A DNA stretch of 13,437 bases from an uncultured Bdellovibrionales bacterium. GTDB lineage: Bacteria > Bdellovibrionota > Bdellovibrionia > Bdellovibrionales > JAMPXM01. Positions 13,036-13,437 of the stretch are shown here, piece by piece (the stretch's first letter is position 1; each line of letters begins with the position of its first letter). A program made the position numbers and the translations under genes. The notes beneath the pieces were generated by a model. That model had not been told where the DNA came from, ran no database searches, and was given only the letters and a program-made list of their open reading frames with translations. The stretch spans positions 1 through 13,437 of the forward strand of contig CALBDW010000125.1 of NCBI GenBank assembly GCA_937927435.1, written 5' to 3'.

Positions 13036-13437
13036 TTAAGTCTCGGATTTTTCGACTGAAGGCGCCAAGCGGATGCCCAATTCGATGAGCTGTTCGCGCG
13101 ACGCCGGGCTCGGTGCCTCCGCCATGAGGTCCGTCGCCTTTGCAGTTTTCGGGAAGGCGATCACGTCGCGGATCGCGTCGGTCTTCGCGAGGATCATGAC
13201 CAAGCGGTCCACTCCCCATGCGATCCCACCGTGTGGCGGCGTGCCGTACTGAAGCGCCTCAATGAAGAAGCCGAACTTTTCGCGCGCCTCTTCCATCGAG
13301 AGCCCCAACGCTCGGAACATGGCCTCTTGAACGTCGGGCCGGTGGATCCGTACGCTTCCCCCGCCAAGTTCATGCCCGTTGCAGACTAGGTCATAGGCTT
13401 TCGCCCGCATTTCACCATAAGCCGCCTCGTTGCCGTT
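13036..13437 (-). CDS. aspS: Aspartyl-tRNA synthetase, C-terminal part (runs off window)
   Basis: AspRS charges tRNA-Asp, or tRNA-Asp and tRNA-Asn in non-discriminating forms. About 133 C-terminal codons are present. The frame is open at the right edge and no start is included, although an internal ATG occurs at 13408-13410. The visible part holds RAKAYDLVCNGHELGGGSVRIH, the class II region GFFIEALQYGTPPHGGIAWG and motif 3 GVDRLVMIL with the conserved arginine, then RDVIAFPKT and a terminal APSPASREQLIELGIRL. This is the bacterial-type C-terminus. The residues that separate discriminating from non-discriminating enzymes lie in the missing N-terminal part. Confidence 0.98.
   Translation of the reverse strand, partial: NGNEAAYGEMRAKAYDLVCNGHELGGGSVRIHRPDVQEAMFRALGLSMEEAREKFGFFIEALQYGTPPHGGIAWGVDRLVMILAKTDAIRDVIAFPKTAKATDLMAEAPSPASREQLIELGIRLAPSVEKSET

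Noticed and set aside
1..13437. CRISPR arrays, insertion sequences, phage genes or attachment sites
   Set aside because: No spaced direct repeats, transposase or integrase motifs were seen. The tRNA-Leu shows no adjacent duplicated 3' end within the window.

Overview
The window is a chromosomal segment of a Gram-negative bacterium. By eye it is moderately GC-rich, with dense genes, good AAGGAG-type ribosome sites and many overlapping starts and stops. A Tad/Flp-type pilus locus sits between housekeeping genes. The pilus genes, a small basic protein gene, and long secreted proteins of no recognised family suggest Bdellovibrionota or a related delta-proteobacterial lineage. That placement is inference from gene content, not a measured match.

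Left block (1-2683, minus strand): folD, gcvT and gcvH run leftwards into a tRNA-Leu(UAG) and a terminator. This is a one-carbon unit. GcvT and GcvH form 5,10-methylene-tetrahydrofolate from glycine, and FolD oxidises it to 10-formyl-tetrahydrofolate. No gcvP is in the window. A divergent promoter region (2684-2845) separates this block from a small basic protein gene (2846-3094).

Pilus block 1 (3177-6330, plus strand): a near-consensus sigma-54 (-24/-12) element precedes a tight operon. In order it encodes the Flp pilin, a TadE-like pseudopilin, a TadG-like protein, a 56-residue pseudopilin whose gene overlaps the TadG-like gene, a short CpaB/RcpC-like protein, and a 358-residue membrane-tethered exported protein. 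It ends at a hairpin terminator that also serves the convergent gene.

Middle block (6303-9845): a 675-residue secreted protein is encoded on the minus strand. It has coiled coils, 14 cysteines, a Gly/Met/Pro-rich region, a Gln-rich region and short tandem repeats. Its gene is divergent from a plus-strand gene for a receiver-histidine kinase protein.

Pilus block 2 (10000-12408, plus strand): the secretin cpaC/rcpA and the ATPase cpaF/tadA are adjacent. No tadB, tadC, tadZ/cpaE or prepilin peptidase gene is present, so the machine must be completed from elsewhere if it is functional. cpaF runs tail-to-tail, with a one-base gap, into a minus-strand gene for an unrecognised 161-residue protein. 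Upstream of that gene is the 3' part of aspS, which runs off the right edge.

Working picture: an envelope-spanning Tad-like pilus, possibly under sigma-54 control, sits with an unusual low-complexity secreted protein and a signalling kinase. The layout recalls the Tad-linked 'hit' (host-interaction) locus of Bdellovibrio, but orthology cannot be established here.
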